From Hydrogenothermaceae bacterium (GTDB taxonomy: Bacteria; Aquificota; Aquificia; Aquificales; Hydrogenothermaceae): a stretch of DNA of 11,979 nucleotides. Location: assembly GCA_027052485.1 (NCBI GenBank), contig JALUFA010000095.1:1-11979 (forward strand), given 5' to 3'. Below the pieces are notes generated by a model, which was not told where the DNA came from, ran no database searches, and saw nothing but the letters and a program-made list of their open reading frames with translations. A program made the position numbers and the translations under genes. Below are positions 1-7,080 of this stretch, piece by piece. Numbering within the stretch: position 1 is the stretch's first letter; each line of letters begins with the position of its first letter.

Positions 1-701
1 GCTACAAGTTTATCTGCCTTATATAAGAAAATTCCTATAAAACCTGCTATCACAACAACGATAGAAGCAGCGTATGTAAGAACTTTCCTTTTTTCAAACG
101 TCAGAGCTGTAACAAAACGCTTTCCTTGAAGAGACTCTATAAGCTCTACTATGTCTTTTATTCTACCTTCAGTTTTTCTAAGAATGTACTTTAAAGCCCC
201 CCGTGTGAATTTGATGTTTATGCCTTTTTCTGAAAGGTAGTAGGATAAGAACTTTTCTAGCTCATTTACCGTTTGTATCGGTTTTAGCTCTAAAATAAAG
301 TTCATTCCTGCACGGATACTTTTAAAGCCTGCTGTATTTAGCTTTTGCTTTAGATTCCTATTACCTATAAAAAGGACACTGAGATTTTTATTAGTAAGGT
401 AGTATTTGAAGATTTCTCTAAAGTCATCCAATGTAAAATGCTGGGCGTCATCTATAACGAGGACAAGAGGTTCATCAAGGTCTAGGTCATCTAGGAAAAC
501 TTTAATATCAGATATTTTTGAAGCCGGAATATAAACGTAGTTTATATACTCGTCGTCTAGCAGTCTTTTTACAAATGTGGTCTTTCCAATGCCGTTTTCA
601 CCGTAAACAACACCAATAAACTTATCGTTTAAAAAGCTCTTCAGTAGTATGTAAACTGGTTTATTGCTTTCAGAAACAAAAAAACTAGGCTGGGTTTCCA
701 T
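1..701 (-). CDS. GspA/ExeA-like membrane-anchored P-loop ATPase (partial, C-terminus outside window)
   Basis: 233 codons are visible, starting at ATG 701; the 3' end is cut by the window edge. The protein has a Walker A motif GENGIGKT (residues 34-41), a Walker B LVLVIDDAQ (79-87), a sensor-1-like strand LFIGNRN (110-115) and an ExeA-style helical lid (about 140-190). A single hydrophobic membrane helix at about 209-227 leads into a probably extracytoplasmic remainder. This order (cytoplasmic AAA ATPase, then a TM helix) matches the GspA/ExeA/MshM group, which helps assemble envelope complexes such as the type II secretion secretin or pilus machinery. The segment before the P-loop is only 33 residues, shorter than I recall for the family. 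An in-frame TAA lies just upstream and no other ATG intervenes, so the start is firm; a GAGGGG ribosome site (713-718) sits 11 nt before it. The exact role is unknown without the C-terminal domain and downstream neighbours. Confidence 0.85.
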   Translation of the reverse strand, partial: METQPSFFVSESNKPVYILLKSFLNDKFIGVVYGENGIGKTTFVKRLLDDEYINYVYIPASKISDIKVFLDDLDLDEPLVLVIDDAQHFTLDDFREIFKYYLTNKNLSVLFIGNRNLKQKLNTAGFKSIRAGMNFILELKPIQTVNELEKFLSYYLSEKGINIKFTRGALKYILRKTEGRIKDIVELIESLQGKRFVTALTFEKRKVLTYAASIVVVIAGFIGIFLYKADKLV

Positions 702-734
702 TTTAGCCGTTTCCCCTCTATTTGGTTAATAATA

Positions 735-763
735 ATTCTAAGGTAGTTTTTATCACTATTCAA
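735..763 (-). promoter_or_regulatory. Sigma70-type promoter for the ATPase gene
   Basis: Read on the minus strand there is TTGAAT (763-758), a 17-bp spacer and TAGAAT (740-735). This is a good match to the -35/-10 consensus with ideal spacing. The start of transcription would lie near 728, giving a leader of about 27 nt. Its -35 box lies immediately beside the moeA promoter, so the two divergent promoters are back to back. Confidence 0.6.
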
Positions 764-784
764 ACAGGTGGCCTCTGTTATATT
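763..784 (+). promoter_or_regulatory. Extended -10 promoter of moeA with an overlapping dyad
   Basis: TGT followed by TATATT (776-784) forms an extended -10 element. No convincing -35 is visible at 16-18 bp upstream. The inverted repeat AACAG-N7-CTGTT (763-767 and 775-779) overlaps the spacer and the first base of the -10, and also touches the -35 of the divergent ATPase promoter, so a bound protein could control both genes. The repeat is short and could be chance. The rest of the 702-822 gap holds the moeA ribosome site AAGGAG (809-814). Confidence 0.5.
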
Positions 785-822
785 ATTTTCTCTTTAAATA
801 CAGAAAAGAAGGAGATAGATAA

Positions 823-2055
823 ATGATAAAACACGAAGAGGCATTAAAAATTATACTGGAAAACACAAAAAGATTAGGAAAAGAGAAAGTTTTTCTAAAA
901 GATGCCCTTTACAGGATTTTGGCTGAAGATATAGTAGCAGATAGGGACAATCCTCCCGCAGATAACAGTGGTATGGATGGTTTTGCCGTTAGGTATGAGG
1001 ATATAAAAGGAGCTTCAGAAGAAAACCCTGTTGAGCTCAAGCTTGTGGGAGAGGCAAAAGCTGGAGGAGAGCCAACTCCAATAAAAGAGGGTGAAGCAGC
1101 TGCTATATATACTGGAGGTCTAATCCCAGAGGGAGCTGACACTGTAATACAGAAAGAGCTAACGGAGAAAAAAGATGGTACCGTTTTAATAAAGAAAGAG
1201 CTACAAAAAGGAGCAAACATAAGAAGACAGGGAGAAGACTTTAAAAAGGGCGATGTTCTCATAAAGAAAGGGAAAAAAATCAGACCTGCAGAGATTGGAG
1301 TTATAGCATCGGTAAATAAACCTACCGTAGAGGTTTACCAAGTACCAAGAGTTGGAATTCTTACCACTGGAGATGAGATTTTAGACCTTGGCGAACCAAT
1401 AACATCTCCATCCCAGATTAGAACGTCAAACACTTATGCCCTTCAGGCTCAAGTTTTAGAAGCGGGCGGCATCCCCGTTATACTAGGATTTGCAAAAGAT
1501 GACCCTAAAGACTTGAAAGAAAAGCTCTCTTACGCCAAAAGTTGCGATGTTCTGCTTACCACTGGAGGAGTTTCCGTTGGTGATTATGACCTTGTAAAGG
1601 ATTTTGTGTGTTCCGAGCTTGGAGTTGAGATAATCTTTTGGAAAGTAGCCCAAAAACCGGGGAAACCTGTTGCTTTCGGCGTTTGGGGAGAAGAAAAACA
1701 AAAACTGTTCTTTGGCATTCCGGGAAATCCTGTTGCATGTATGTTTGTATTCCACACCCTTGTAAGACCTGCCATAAAAAAGATGATGGGATTTGAAAAC
1801 CCATACAATCCAACGATTACAGCTATCATGGAAGAAGATTACAAGAGAAAAAAATCAGATAGAGAAGAGTTTTTGAGAGTTTCTGTACGATACGATGGAG
1901 AAAATTTTTACGCAAAACCTTTTGGCAAACAGGGCTCAAACATCCTTACAGGCATGGTTAACGCCCACGGCTTTGGGGTAGTTCCTATAGGTGTAAATGA
2001 GATAAAAAAAGGTGAAAAAATAAAAGTTGTACTTTTTGATACTGACGTCTGTTAA
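823..2055 (+). CDS. moeA: Molybdopterin molybdenumtransferase MoeA
   Basis: MoeA inserts molybdate into adenylylated molybdopterin, the last common step of molybdenum cofactor synthesis, in the cytoplasm. At 410 residues it has normal family length. Family signatures are in order: NPPADNSGMDGFAV (43-56), the TGGLIPEGADTV loop (about 97-108), GEDFKKGD, then the MPT-binding MoaB/MogA-like domain with TTGDEIL (about 180), TTGGVSVGDYD (about 246-256) and IPGNPVA (about 298-304), and a C-terminal beta-barrel domain IV. ATG 823 follows AAGGAG by 8 nt. It stands alone: the next gene has its own promoter beginning at the base after this stop codon, and no other moa/mob gene is visible. Its presence implies molybdo- or tungsto-enzymes such as nitrate reductase or formate dehydrogenase elsewhere (inference). 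Confidence 0.96.
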   Translation: MIKHEEALKIILENTKRLGKEKVFLKDALYRILAEDIVADRDNPPADNSGMDGFAVRYEDIKGASEENPVELKLVGEAKAGGEPTPIKEGEAAAIYTGGLIPEGADTVIQKELTEKKDGTVLIKKELQKGANIRRQGEDFKKGDVLIKKGKKIRPAEIGVIASVNKPTVEVYQVPRVGILTTGDEILDLGEPITSPSQIRTSNTYALQAQVLEAGGIPVILGFAKDDPKDLKEKLSYAKSCDVLLTTGGVSVGDYDLVKDFVCSELGVEIIFWKVAQKPGKPVAFGVWGEEKQKLFFGIPGNPVACMFVFHTLVRPAIKKMMGFENPYNPTITAIMEEDYKRKKSDREEFLRVSVRYDGENFYAKPFGKQGSNILTGMVNAHGFGVVPIGVNEIKKGEKIKVVLFDTDVC

Positions 2056-2085
2056 TTGAAACAAAAAATCAAACAGTGTTATATT
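2056..2085 (+). promoter_or_regulatory. Strong promoter of argF
   Basis: TTGAAA (2056-2061), an 18-bp spacer and TATATT (2080-2085), with the extended -10 TG at 2077-2078. The -35 begins at the first base after the moeA stop codon, so argF can be expressed independently of moeA. The -10 and its flanks repeat the moeA promoter: TGTTATATTATTT occurs at 776-788 and again at 2077-2089. Confidence 0.7.
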
Positions 2086-2118
2086 ATTTATCTGTTTTTA
2101 TAATGGGAGGATGATAAA

Positions 2119-3039
2119 ATGCCCCGACATTTTGTAAATTTTGAAGATTTAACAAAGGATGAGATCTTACAGGTTATAGATTACGCGGAAAAGTTAAAAA
2201 AAGATCCATTTTCAGACCAGACGTTAAAAAATAAATCTATTGGTTTGATTTTTATGAAACCCTCCACAAGAACAAGGTTGTCCTTTGAGGTTGGAGTCTA
2301 TCAGATGGGAGGACAGCCTGTTTATATACTTGGCTCATCGACCCAGTTAAGCCGTGGTGAAGACATTAAAGATACAGCTAGGGTAATGTCTAGATACTTA
2401 GATGGTATTGTTATAAGAACATTCTCCCATCAGGAAGTTGAGGATTTAGCAAAGTACGGCTCTATACCGGTAATAAACGCCTTAACAGACTATCAGCACC
2501 CATGTCAGGTTTTGGCAGATATGATGACTATAAAAGAGTATTTTGGAAAGTTAGAAGGTTTAAAGCTGGCATACGTTGGCGATGGAAACAATATGGCAAA
2601 CACGCTTATGATTGGGTGTGCCCTGCTAGGGCTTGATGTGTCGGTAGCTACACCTCCAATGTACGAGCCTAACTCAAAAGCTCTGCAAACGGCTCTAGAG
2701 TTTGCAAAAGAAACAGGAGTAAACGTAGAGATTACAAATGACCCAAAGGAGGCAGTAAAGGGAGCAAATATTGTTTACACAGACGTGTGGGTAAGTATGG
2801 GTCAGGAAGGAGAAAAAGACAAGAAAAAGCTTTTTGAGGGCTTTACAGTAGACGATAACCTTTTATCCTATGCTGATAAAAATGCTATTGTGATGCACTG
2901 CTTGCCGGCACACAAAGGAGAAGAAATCTCTGAAGAGACCTTTGAAAGATTTGCAGATGTAATATTCAATCAGGCAGAAAACAGACTCCACGCCCAAAAA
3001 GCGTTAATGAGCTTTTTATATAAAAACCTAAACTCCTAG
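2119..3039 (+). CDS. argF: Ornithine carbamoyltransferase
   Basis: This enzyme joins carbamoyl phosphate and ornithine to give citrulline in arginine biosynthesis (cytoplasm, usually a trimer). At 306 residues it is typical length. The carbamoyl-phosphate loop STRTR is at 49-53, HPCQ at 127-130, the ornithine-binding DVWVSMG at about 222-228, and the OTCase-specific HCLPA at about 260-264. SMG and HCLP distinguish it from aspartate carbamoyltransferase, which it otherwise resembles. The start is ATG 2119 with GGGAGG (2105-2110) ahead of it. An ATG at 2111 is out of frame. The next gene follows 9 nt after the stop, with its ribosome site overlapping this stop codon, so the two are cotranscribed and probably translationally coupled. 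Confidence 0.97.
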   Translation: MPRHFVNFEDLTKDEILQVIDYAEKLKKDPFSDQTLKNKSIGLIFMKPSTRTRLSFEVGVYQMGGQPVYILGSSTQLSRGEDIKDTARVMSRYLDGIVIRTFSHQEVEDLAKYGSIPVINALTDYQHPCQVLADMMTIKEYFGKLEGLKLAYVGDGNNMANTLMIGCALLGLDVSVATPPMYEPNSKALQTALEFAKETGVNVEITNDPKEAVKGANIVYTDVWVSMGQEGEKDKKKLFEGFTVDDNLLSYADKNAIVMHCLPAHKGEEISEETFERFADVIFNQAENRLHAQKALMSFLYKNLNS

Positions 3040-3048
3040 GAGGAAAAA

Positions 3049-4500
3049 ATGGCCGAAAAAAGGAAAAAGATAGTCTATAGAAGACACGATAGAAATGAAA
3101 TTCCTTTGCTTCCACCTGAGGTAAGGAAAAAGTACCTTAACAAAGAGTATGCTCTGGGATACGGACATACCGCAGCTTTAGATGAGGCTGACAGATGTAT
3201 TCTATGTAGAAAGCCTCCTTGTACCCCATCCTGTCCTGTGAACTCAGAGATGGAAAAGTGGATAGGAGAAATACAAAAACAGAACGTATGGGGTGCTTAC
3301 GAAATTTTAAGAAAACATAACCCGTTTAGCTCTGTGTGTGGAAGGGTTTGCCCTCAGGAAAGATTGTGTGAAAGCACATGTGTATTAACCTTTAAAGACA
3401 ACGGACTATCCGTTGGTATCGGTGGATTGGAAAGGTTTGTTGGAGACTCAATAAGACTTTCAGGTCAGGAGTGGACTGATGAAAAAGAACCTCCTACAGG
3501 AAAGTCTGTTGGTGTGATTGGAGCAGGTCCTGCAGGTTTAGCCGCTGCCTACTTTTTAGCCAGAAAAGGCCACGACGTTACAGTGTATGAGGCGCTCCCG
3601 TTTGTTGGCGGCGTTATGAGATACGGAATTCCAGAAGCAAGACTAGATAGAAGAGCTTTAGATTTTGAGATAGACCTCATCAAGAAACTTGGTGTAGAGA
3701 TAAAAACCGGTGTTAAGGTTGGGGAAGATATACCTTTTGACGAGATAAGAAAGAAACACGATGCAGTATTTATAGCTGTTGGTTCTGGAAGAGGAAAGAA
3801 AATGGGTATCCCTGGAGAAGACCTGAAAGGGGTATACACAGCTATTGGATACCTTATGAAGGTAAACACCGACTACGTAGACCCAATGCTAGCCCCTGAT
3901 GAAGAAGTAGAGCTTCCTAGAAATAAGAGAGTTGCAATTATCGGTGGTGGTTTTACTGCTGTCGACTGTATTATTACAGCTCTTAGACTTGGAAACGAGG
4001 TTCACCTTGTTTACAGAAGAACTAGAGAAACATCTTCTGCAAGGGACGAAGAATGGGACCATGTGGCAGAAGAAGGAGCAATTTTACACTGGTTAACTCA
4101 ACCTATAGAAGTGATAGGAAATGAGAAAGGTGAAGTTGTAGGTCTAAAGTGTGTAAAAATGGAACTTGTCCCTGATGAAAAGGGCGGAAGACCTAGACCA
4201 AAACCAGTAGAAGGCTCGGAGCATATTATTGAATGTGATGCGGTAATAATGGCCGTAGGTCAGGCAGACAACCCAACTGCCTACAAAGATGTAAAAGGTT
4301 TAAAAATAGATAAATGGAACAACCTTTCTACAGTGGATGAAAACTTTAGAACAAATATAGAAGGTGTTTTTGCAGGTGGGGACGTTGTAAACGGCGGCGA
4401 TACAGTTGTTACAGCAATATCCCACGCTAAAAAGGCATCTCAGGCTATCCACGAGTACCTTATGACCGGTAAATGGGAATATAAAGGAGAGGAAAGCTAA
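3049..4500 (+). CDS. gltD: Glutamate synthase small-subunit-type FAD/NAD(P)H oxidoreductase (GltD/GltA/NfnB family)
   Basis: This belongs to the flavoprotein family of the glutamate synthase beta subunit, the homotetrameric NADPH glutamate synthase described in archaea, and NfnB/SudA. Two N-terminal cysteine clusters for Fe-S centres are visible: C50, C53, C58, C62 and C97, C101, C107, C111. An FAD-binding GAGPAG (about 157-162) follows, then GGVMRYGIPEARL, an NAD(P)-binding GGGFTA (about 299-304) ending in YRR, as in NADPH-preferring members, and the C-terminal FAD motif GVFAGGDVVNGGDTVVTAI. At 483 residues it is slightly longer than usual because of a basic N-terminal extension. The ribosome site AGGAGG (3038-3043) overlaps the argF stop. 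No large glutamine-amidotransferase subunit and no NfnA partner lies beside it, so glutamate synthesis versus electron bifurcation or ferredoxin:NADP transfer cannot be settled here. Pairing with argF favours nitrogen assimilation. Confidence 0.88.
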   Translation: MAEKRKKIVYRRHDRNEIPLLPPEVRKKYLNKEYALGYGHTAALDEADRCILCRKPPCTPSCPVNSEMEKWIGEIQKQNVWGAYEILRKHNPFSSVCGRVCPQERLCESTCVLTFKDNGLSVGIGGLERFVGDSIRLSGQEWTDEKEPPTGKSVGVIGAGPAGLAAAYFLARKGHDVTVYEALPFVGGVMRYGIPEARLDRRALDFEIDLIKKLGVEIKTGVKVGEDIPFDEIRKKHDAVFIAVGSGRGKKMGIPGEDLKGVYTAIGYLMKVNTDYVDPMLAPDEEVELPRNKRVAIIGGGFTAVDCIITALRLGNEVHLVYRRTRETSSARDEEWDHVAEEGAILHWLTQPIEVIGNEKGEVVGLKCVKMELVPDEKGGRPRPKPVEGSEHIIECDAVIMAVGQADNPTAYKDVKGLKIDKWNNLSTVDENFRTNIEGVFAGGDVVNGGDTVVTAISHAKKASQAIHEYLMTGKWEYKGEES

Positions 4501-4502
4501 AA

Positions 4503-4521
4503 GGGAGGTTTAGCGCCTCCC
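4503..4521. terminator. Shared hairpin between convergent gltD and kdsB
   Basis: A 6-bp perfect GC-rich stem, GGGAGG (4503-4508) with CCTCCC (4516-4521), has a 7-nt loop. On the minus strand it is followed directly by TTTT, a weak U-tract. On the plus strand it is followed by a looser AT-rich stretch containing TTTTT a dozen bases later. It sits across the kdsB stop codon (4512-4510), just after the gltD stop (4500), and probably ends both transcripts. Confidence 0.55.
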
Positions 4522-5244
4522 CTCTATAATATTTTTGAACTTTTCAAAGTCTTCCTGTGTATCTATACCAAGGGTATCACTAGAAGCCTTTACCATTTTT
4601 ATACTATAACCGTAGTATAAAAACCTTAATTGCTCTAGTTTTTCTATATCTTCTATAGGAGCATGCTTTAGCTCTGAAGAAAACTTTTTTAAAATTTCTT
4701 TTTTATACCCATAAACCCCAATATGCTTGTTAAAAACGTGTTTAATATACCTATTAAAAAAGTTATCCCTGGGATAGGGGATGGGACTTCGTGAAAAGTA
4801 TAAAGCATACTCATTTTTATCTAAGACTACCTTTACAACATTTGGGTTCAAAAACTCTTCCTCACTTTTTATTGGATGGTACATTGAAACTATATCTTCA
4901 TCTTTCAAAACCTGCGCCAGATTTTCTAAATCTTTTGGATTTAAAAGAGGTTCATCTCCCTGTACGTTGATTATATCTTCATCATCTATCTCATCTAGAA
5001 TATAGCTTATCCTATCGCTGCCACTTTTCAGGGTCGAAGGAGTAAGAAAAACGTCAACGTTAAGGTCTTTTAAAGCATCCTTTATCCTCTCACTGTCGGT
5101 TGCAACTACAACTTTATTAATCCCTTTAACATTTAGGCAGTTTTCAACAGTCCATCTGATTACGGGCTTTCCTTTTACAGTAAGGAGAAGTTTTTCAGGT
5201 AGCCTTGTTGATTTTTCCCTCGCTGGAATGACGATTGTAGTCAT
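4510..5244 (-). CDS. kdsB: 3-deoxy-manno-octulosonate cytidylyltransferase (CMP-Kdo synthetase)
   Basis: KdsB activates Kdo with CTP to give CMP-Kdo for the lipopolysaccharide inner core, in the cytoplasm. The N-terminal nucleotide-binding signature TIVIPAREKSTRLPEKLL begins at residue 3. TPSTLKSGSDRI, the metal/CTP site NVQGDEPL (93-100), KHIGVYGYKKEIL and the C-terminal GIDTQEDF are all present. The open frame extends upstream to an ATG at 5337, but those 31 extra residues are unlike the family and would overlap the start of divergent amrS. Starting at ATG 5244 gives 244 residues, the normal size, with the family N-terminus at once and GGAAGG just upstream (3 nt gap, rather tight). It is a single gene between a divergent promoter region and a convergent hairpin. 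Its presence indicates an outer membrane containing Kdo. Confidence 0.95.
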   Translation of the reverse strand: MTTIVIPAREKSTRLPEKLLLTVKGKPVIRWTVENCLNVKGINKVVVATDSERIKDALKDLNVDVFLTPSTLKSGSDRISYILDEIDDEDIINVQGDEPLLNPKDLENLAQVLKDEDIVSMYHPIKSEEEFLNPNVVKVVLDKNEYALYFSRSPIPYPRDNFFNRYIKHVFNKHIGVYGYKKEILKKFSSELKHAPIEDIEKLEQLRFLYYGYSIKMVKASSDTLGIDTQEDFEKFKNIIEGRR

Positions 5245-5267
5245 AAACCTTCCGCCAGATTTTAGTC

Positions 5268-5299
5268 TTGCATTATAAAATTTTACAGCTATATTTAAA
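5268..5299. promoter_or_regulatory. Overlapping divergent promoters of kdsB and amrS
   Basis: On the minus strand a perfect -10, TATAAT (5277-5272), lies about 28 nt before the kdsB ATG; its -35 is weak (TTTAAA at 5294-5299, 16-bp spacer). On the plus strand TATATT (5290-5295) with TTGCAT (5268-5273, 16-bp spacer) is a candidate for amrS. The two candidates interleave in an 83-bp gap. The amrS ribosome site AAGGAG is at 5316-5321, 6 nt before its ATG. Confidence 0.4.
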
Positions 5300-5327
5300 G
5301 TCAAACAACTCTTAAAAGGAGCAAACA

Positions 5328-6353
5328 ATGAAGGCATTAGCGTGGATGTCAGAAAAAAAAGACAATGGAAAAGTTTTATGTAAAGCCTGCAACCAACGGT
5401 GTGTTCTTGATAAAGGGGAAATTGGTAAGTGCGGAATAAGGGCTGTTGGTGAGGATGGAAATCTGTACCTTACAACGTACGGTCTCGCTGCAGCCTATAA
5501 CGTTGACCCTGTTGAGAAAAAACCCCTTTACCACTTCTTGCCAGGAACACCTATATTCTCAGTTGGTACCGTTGGTTGTAATATGAGCTGTAAGTTTTGC
5601 CAGAACTGGGAGATTTCTCAATATCCACAAACCCACAATGGAGAAGTGTTTGGTGTGCCGCTAATGCCTGAGACGATAGTAAATATATGTGAAACGAATA
5701 ACATACCTTCTATTGCATACACTTATAACGAGCCAGTTGTGTTCTTTGAATATGCGTATGACACAATGAAACTCGCCAAAGAAAAAGGTATCAAAAACGT
5801 TTTTGTATCAAGTGGATACGAAACAAAAGAAGCTTTAGAAACGTTAAAGCCATACTTAGATGCTATGAATATTGACCTTAAGGCTTTTAATGACAAGTTT
5901 TACAGAGAGATTGTTGGAGCAAGATTAAAACCTGTGCTAAAAACAATAGAACATGCAAAGGACTTAGGTATATGGGTGGAACTAACAACCCTTTTAATAC
6001 CAGGATACAACGATTCAGAAGAAGAGTTAAGAGAAACTGCTAAATGGATAGCTTCTGTAGACAAAAATATGCCTTGGCATCTATCTAGATTCTTCCCGGC
6101 ATGGAAGATGAAGGACGTTCCACCTACACCAATTGAAACTCTTAGAAAAGCCTATGAAATAGGAAAAGAAGCAGGACTAAATTACGTGTATGTTGGAAAC
6201 CTAGACGACGAAGATAGAGAATCTACCTACTGTCCTAACTGTGGATTTAGAGTAATAGATAGAAGAGGCCATCTAGGCCAGTTTGTTGAGAACCATCTTA
6301 AGGACGGAAAATGTCCTAAATGTGGTACAGAAATCCCAGGGGTTTGGAAGTAA
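5328..6353 (+). CDS. amrS: AmmeMemoRadiSam-system radical SAM enzyme
   Basis: This is a radical S-adenosylmethionine protein of the AmrS type, often annotated as a pyruvate-formate-lyase-activating-like enzyme. The radical SAM CxxxCxxC is at C84, C88, C91 in GCNMSCKFCQNW. Two family-specific additions flank it: an N-terminal cysteine set (C18, C21, C25, C35, the last in KCGIRA) and a C-terminal zinc-ribbon-like pair (C302, C305 and C329, C332) ending IPGVWK. Mid-protein motifs SIAYTYNEPVVFFEYAYD and MNIDLKAFND fit the radical SAM TIM barrel. At 341 residues it has usual length. The family name comes from frequent genomic linkage to AMMECR1 and MEMO genes; neither is in this window, where it is monocistronic between divergent kdsB and convergent motB. 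To my knowledge its substrate is not firmly established. Confidence 0.9.
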   Translation: MKALAWMSEKKDNGKVLCKACNQRCVLDKGEIGKCGIRAVGEDGNLYLTTYGLAAAYNVDPVEKKPLYHFLPGTPIFSVGTVGCNMSCKFCQNWEISQYPQTHNGEVFGVPLMPETIVNICETNNIPSIAYTYNEPVVFFEYAYDTMKLAKEKGIKNVFVSSGYETKEALETLKPYLDAMNIDLKAFNDKFYREIVGARLKPVLKTIEHAKDLGIWVELTTLLIPGYNDSEEELRETAKWIASVDKNMPWHLSRFFPAWKMKDVPPTPIETLRKAYEIGKEAGLNYVYVGNLDDEDRESTYCPNCGFRVIDRRGHLGQFVENHLKDGKCPKCGTEIPGVWK

Positions 6354-6372
6354 ACCCCTACTTTTTCTTTTC
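6339..6372 (+). terminator. Intrinsic terminator of amrS, overlapping its stop codon
   Basis: A 7-bp perfect stem, GGGGTTT (6339-6345) with AAACCCC (6352-6358), has a 6-nt loop and is followed by TACTTTTTCTTTT on the plus strand. The amrS stop TAA (6351-6353) is inside the hairpin. In the opposite direction the same hairpin follows the last motB stop codon but has no U-tract, so it may only protect that mRNA's 3' end. Confidence 0.7.
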
Positions 6373-7068
6373 ATCTTTTAGAAGATCAGGTCTTTCCTGT
6401 TTAACTTCTAGGTAAATCTCAACTCTATCGTTCATGCGTTGTAAGATTGGATTTCTCCACTTGTATATAGGTTTTGTATCACCATAGGCTTCAACTGCTA
6501 TCTTCTTTGGGTCTACCCCGTTTTTTACCAGAATATCCCTAATTACAGAAGCCCTTTTTATTGATAAATCCCATGCATCCTTTACTCCCGGTGGAAGTTT
6601 TGAAGGGTTATGGACGTATGCGTGCCCGGCTATCCTTATAACTGTAAACGGTTTCTGGTAATTTTTTATAACTTTTGCCACATCTTCCAATGCCTTTTTA
6701 GCTTCTGGGGTTAGCTGATAGCTGTCCTCTTTAAACACAACATCATTGAATAGTCTTATAAGAACGTAGTTTGCTATTGTGTCTATCTGGTAAGCGTATA
6801 TTGGTAAAAGTCTTTGAATTCTCTTTTTTACTATTTTCGCAACTTCTTCTTTTAGCATGCTAATAGGAGGAACAACCGCTACAGTCTTAACGGAAATTTT
6901 CGGATTTTCTCCCTGAAAGTACCAAAGGAACTTCATCAATTTCTTTATATCCATTACTGTCATAGCGTAAAGAAGGATAAAGAACGTCAAAAGGAGAGAC
7001 ATCAAATCACTAAAACTTATAAGCCAACCTGGAGCAGGAGGACATTCTTGTTTTTTCTTCCGTGCCAT
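6358..7068 (-). CDS. motB: Second flagellar stator B subunit, divergent MotB-type OmpA-like protein
   Basis: This is a paralogue of the motB just upstream, of identical length (236 aa). The basic N-terminus MARKKK is followed by a single membrane helix, WLISFSDLMSLLLTFFILLYAM (15-36). D21 aligns with the ion-binding Asp of MotB/PomB. A linker and an OmpA-like domain (about 100-222) follow. The peptidoglycan-binding motifs are altered: the usual GHTDN is GHAY (148-151) with an insertion-like VHNPSKLPPGVKDAW after it, and NRRVE is NDRVE (213-217). LS..RA (168-173) is kept. The channel part therefore looks functional, while wall anchoring may be changed. It starts at ATG 7068, 12 nt after the first motB stop, with a weak AAGAG ribosome site, and is last in the operon. 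Aquifex also carries motA with two motB genes (recalled), so the duplication is probably old. It may pair with itself or form a mixed B dimer. Confidence 0.88.
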   Translation of the reverse strand: MARKKKQECPPAPGWLISFSDLMSLLLTFFILLYAMTVMDIKKLMKFLWYFQGENPKISVKTVAVVPPISMLKEEVAKIVKKRIQRLLPIYAYQIDTIANYVLIRLFNDVVFKEDSYQLTPEAKKALEDVAKVIKNYQKPFTVIRIAGHAYVHNPSKLPPGVKDAWDLSIKRASVIRDILVKNGVDPKKIAVEAYGDTKPIYKWRNPILQRMNDRVEIYLEVKQERPDLLKDEKKK

Positions 7069-7080
7069 TTTTATACTCTT

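Noticed and set aside
909..1262. 117-codon minus-strand open frame inside moeA
   Set aside because: Opposite to strongly conserved MoeA signatures, Ser/Pro-rich with no homology I recognise and no ribosome site.
2056..2072. TTGA-N9-TCAA inverted repeat at the argF promoter as a possible arginine-repressor site
   Set aside because: It does not match the ArgR box well, the half-sites are only 4 bp, and the left half is simply the -35 element.
5245..5337. N-terminal extension of kdsB to an upstream ATG
   Set aside because: The 31 extra residues are unlike KdsB, would run through the kdsB -10 box and would overlap the amrS start. The ATG at 5244 yields the family N-terminus and normal length.
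6339..6358. Bidirectional function of the amrS hairpin as terminator for the motB operon
   Set aside because: On the minus strand the stem is followed by TGGGATTTC with no U-tract, so only plus-strand intrinsic termination is supported.
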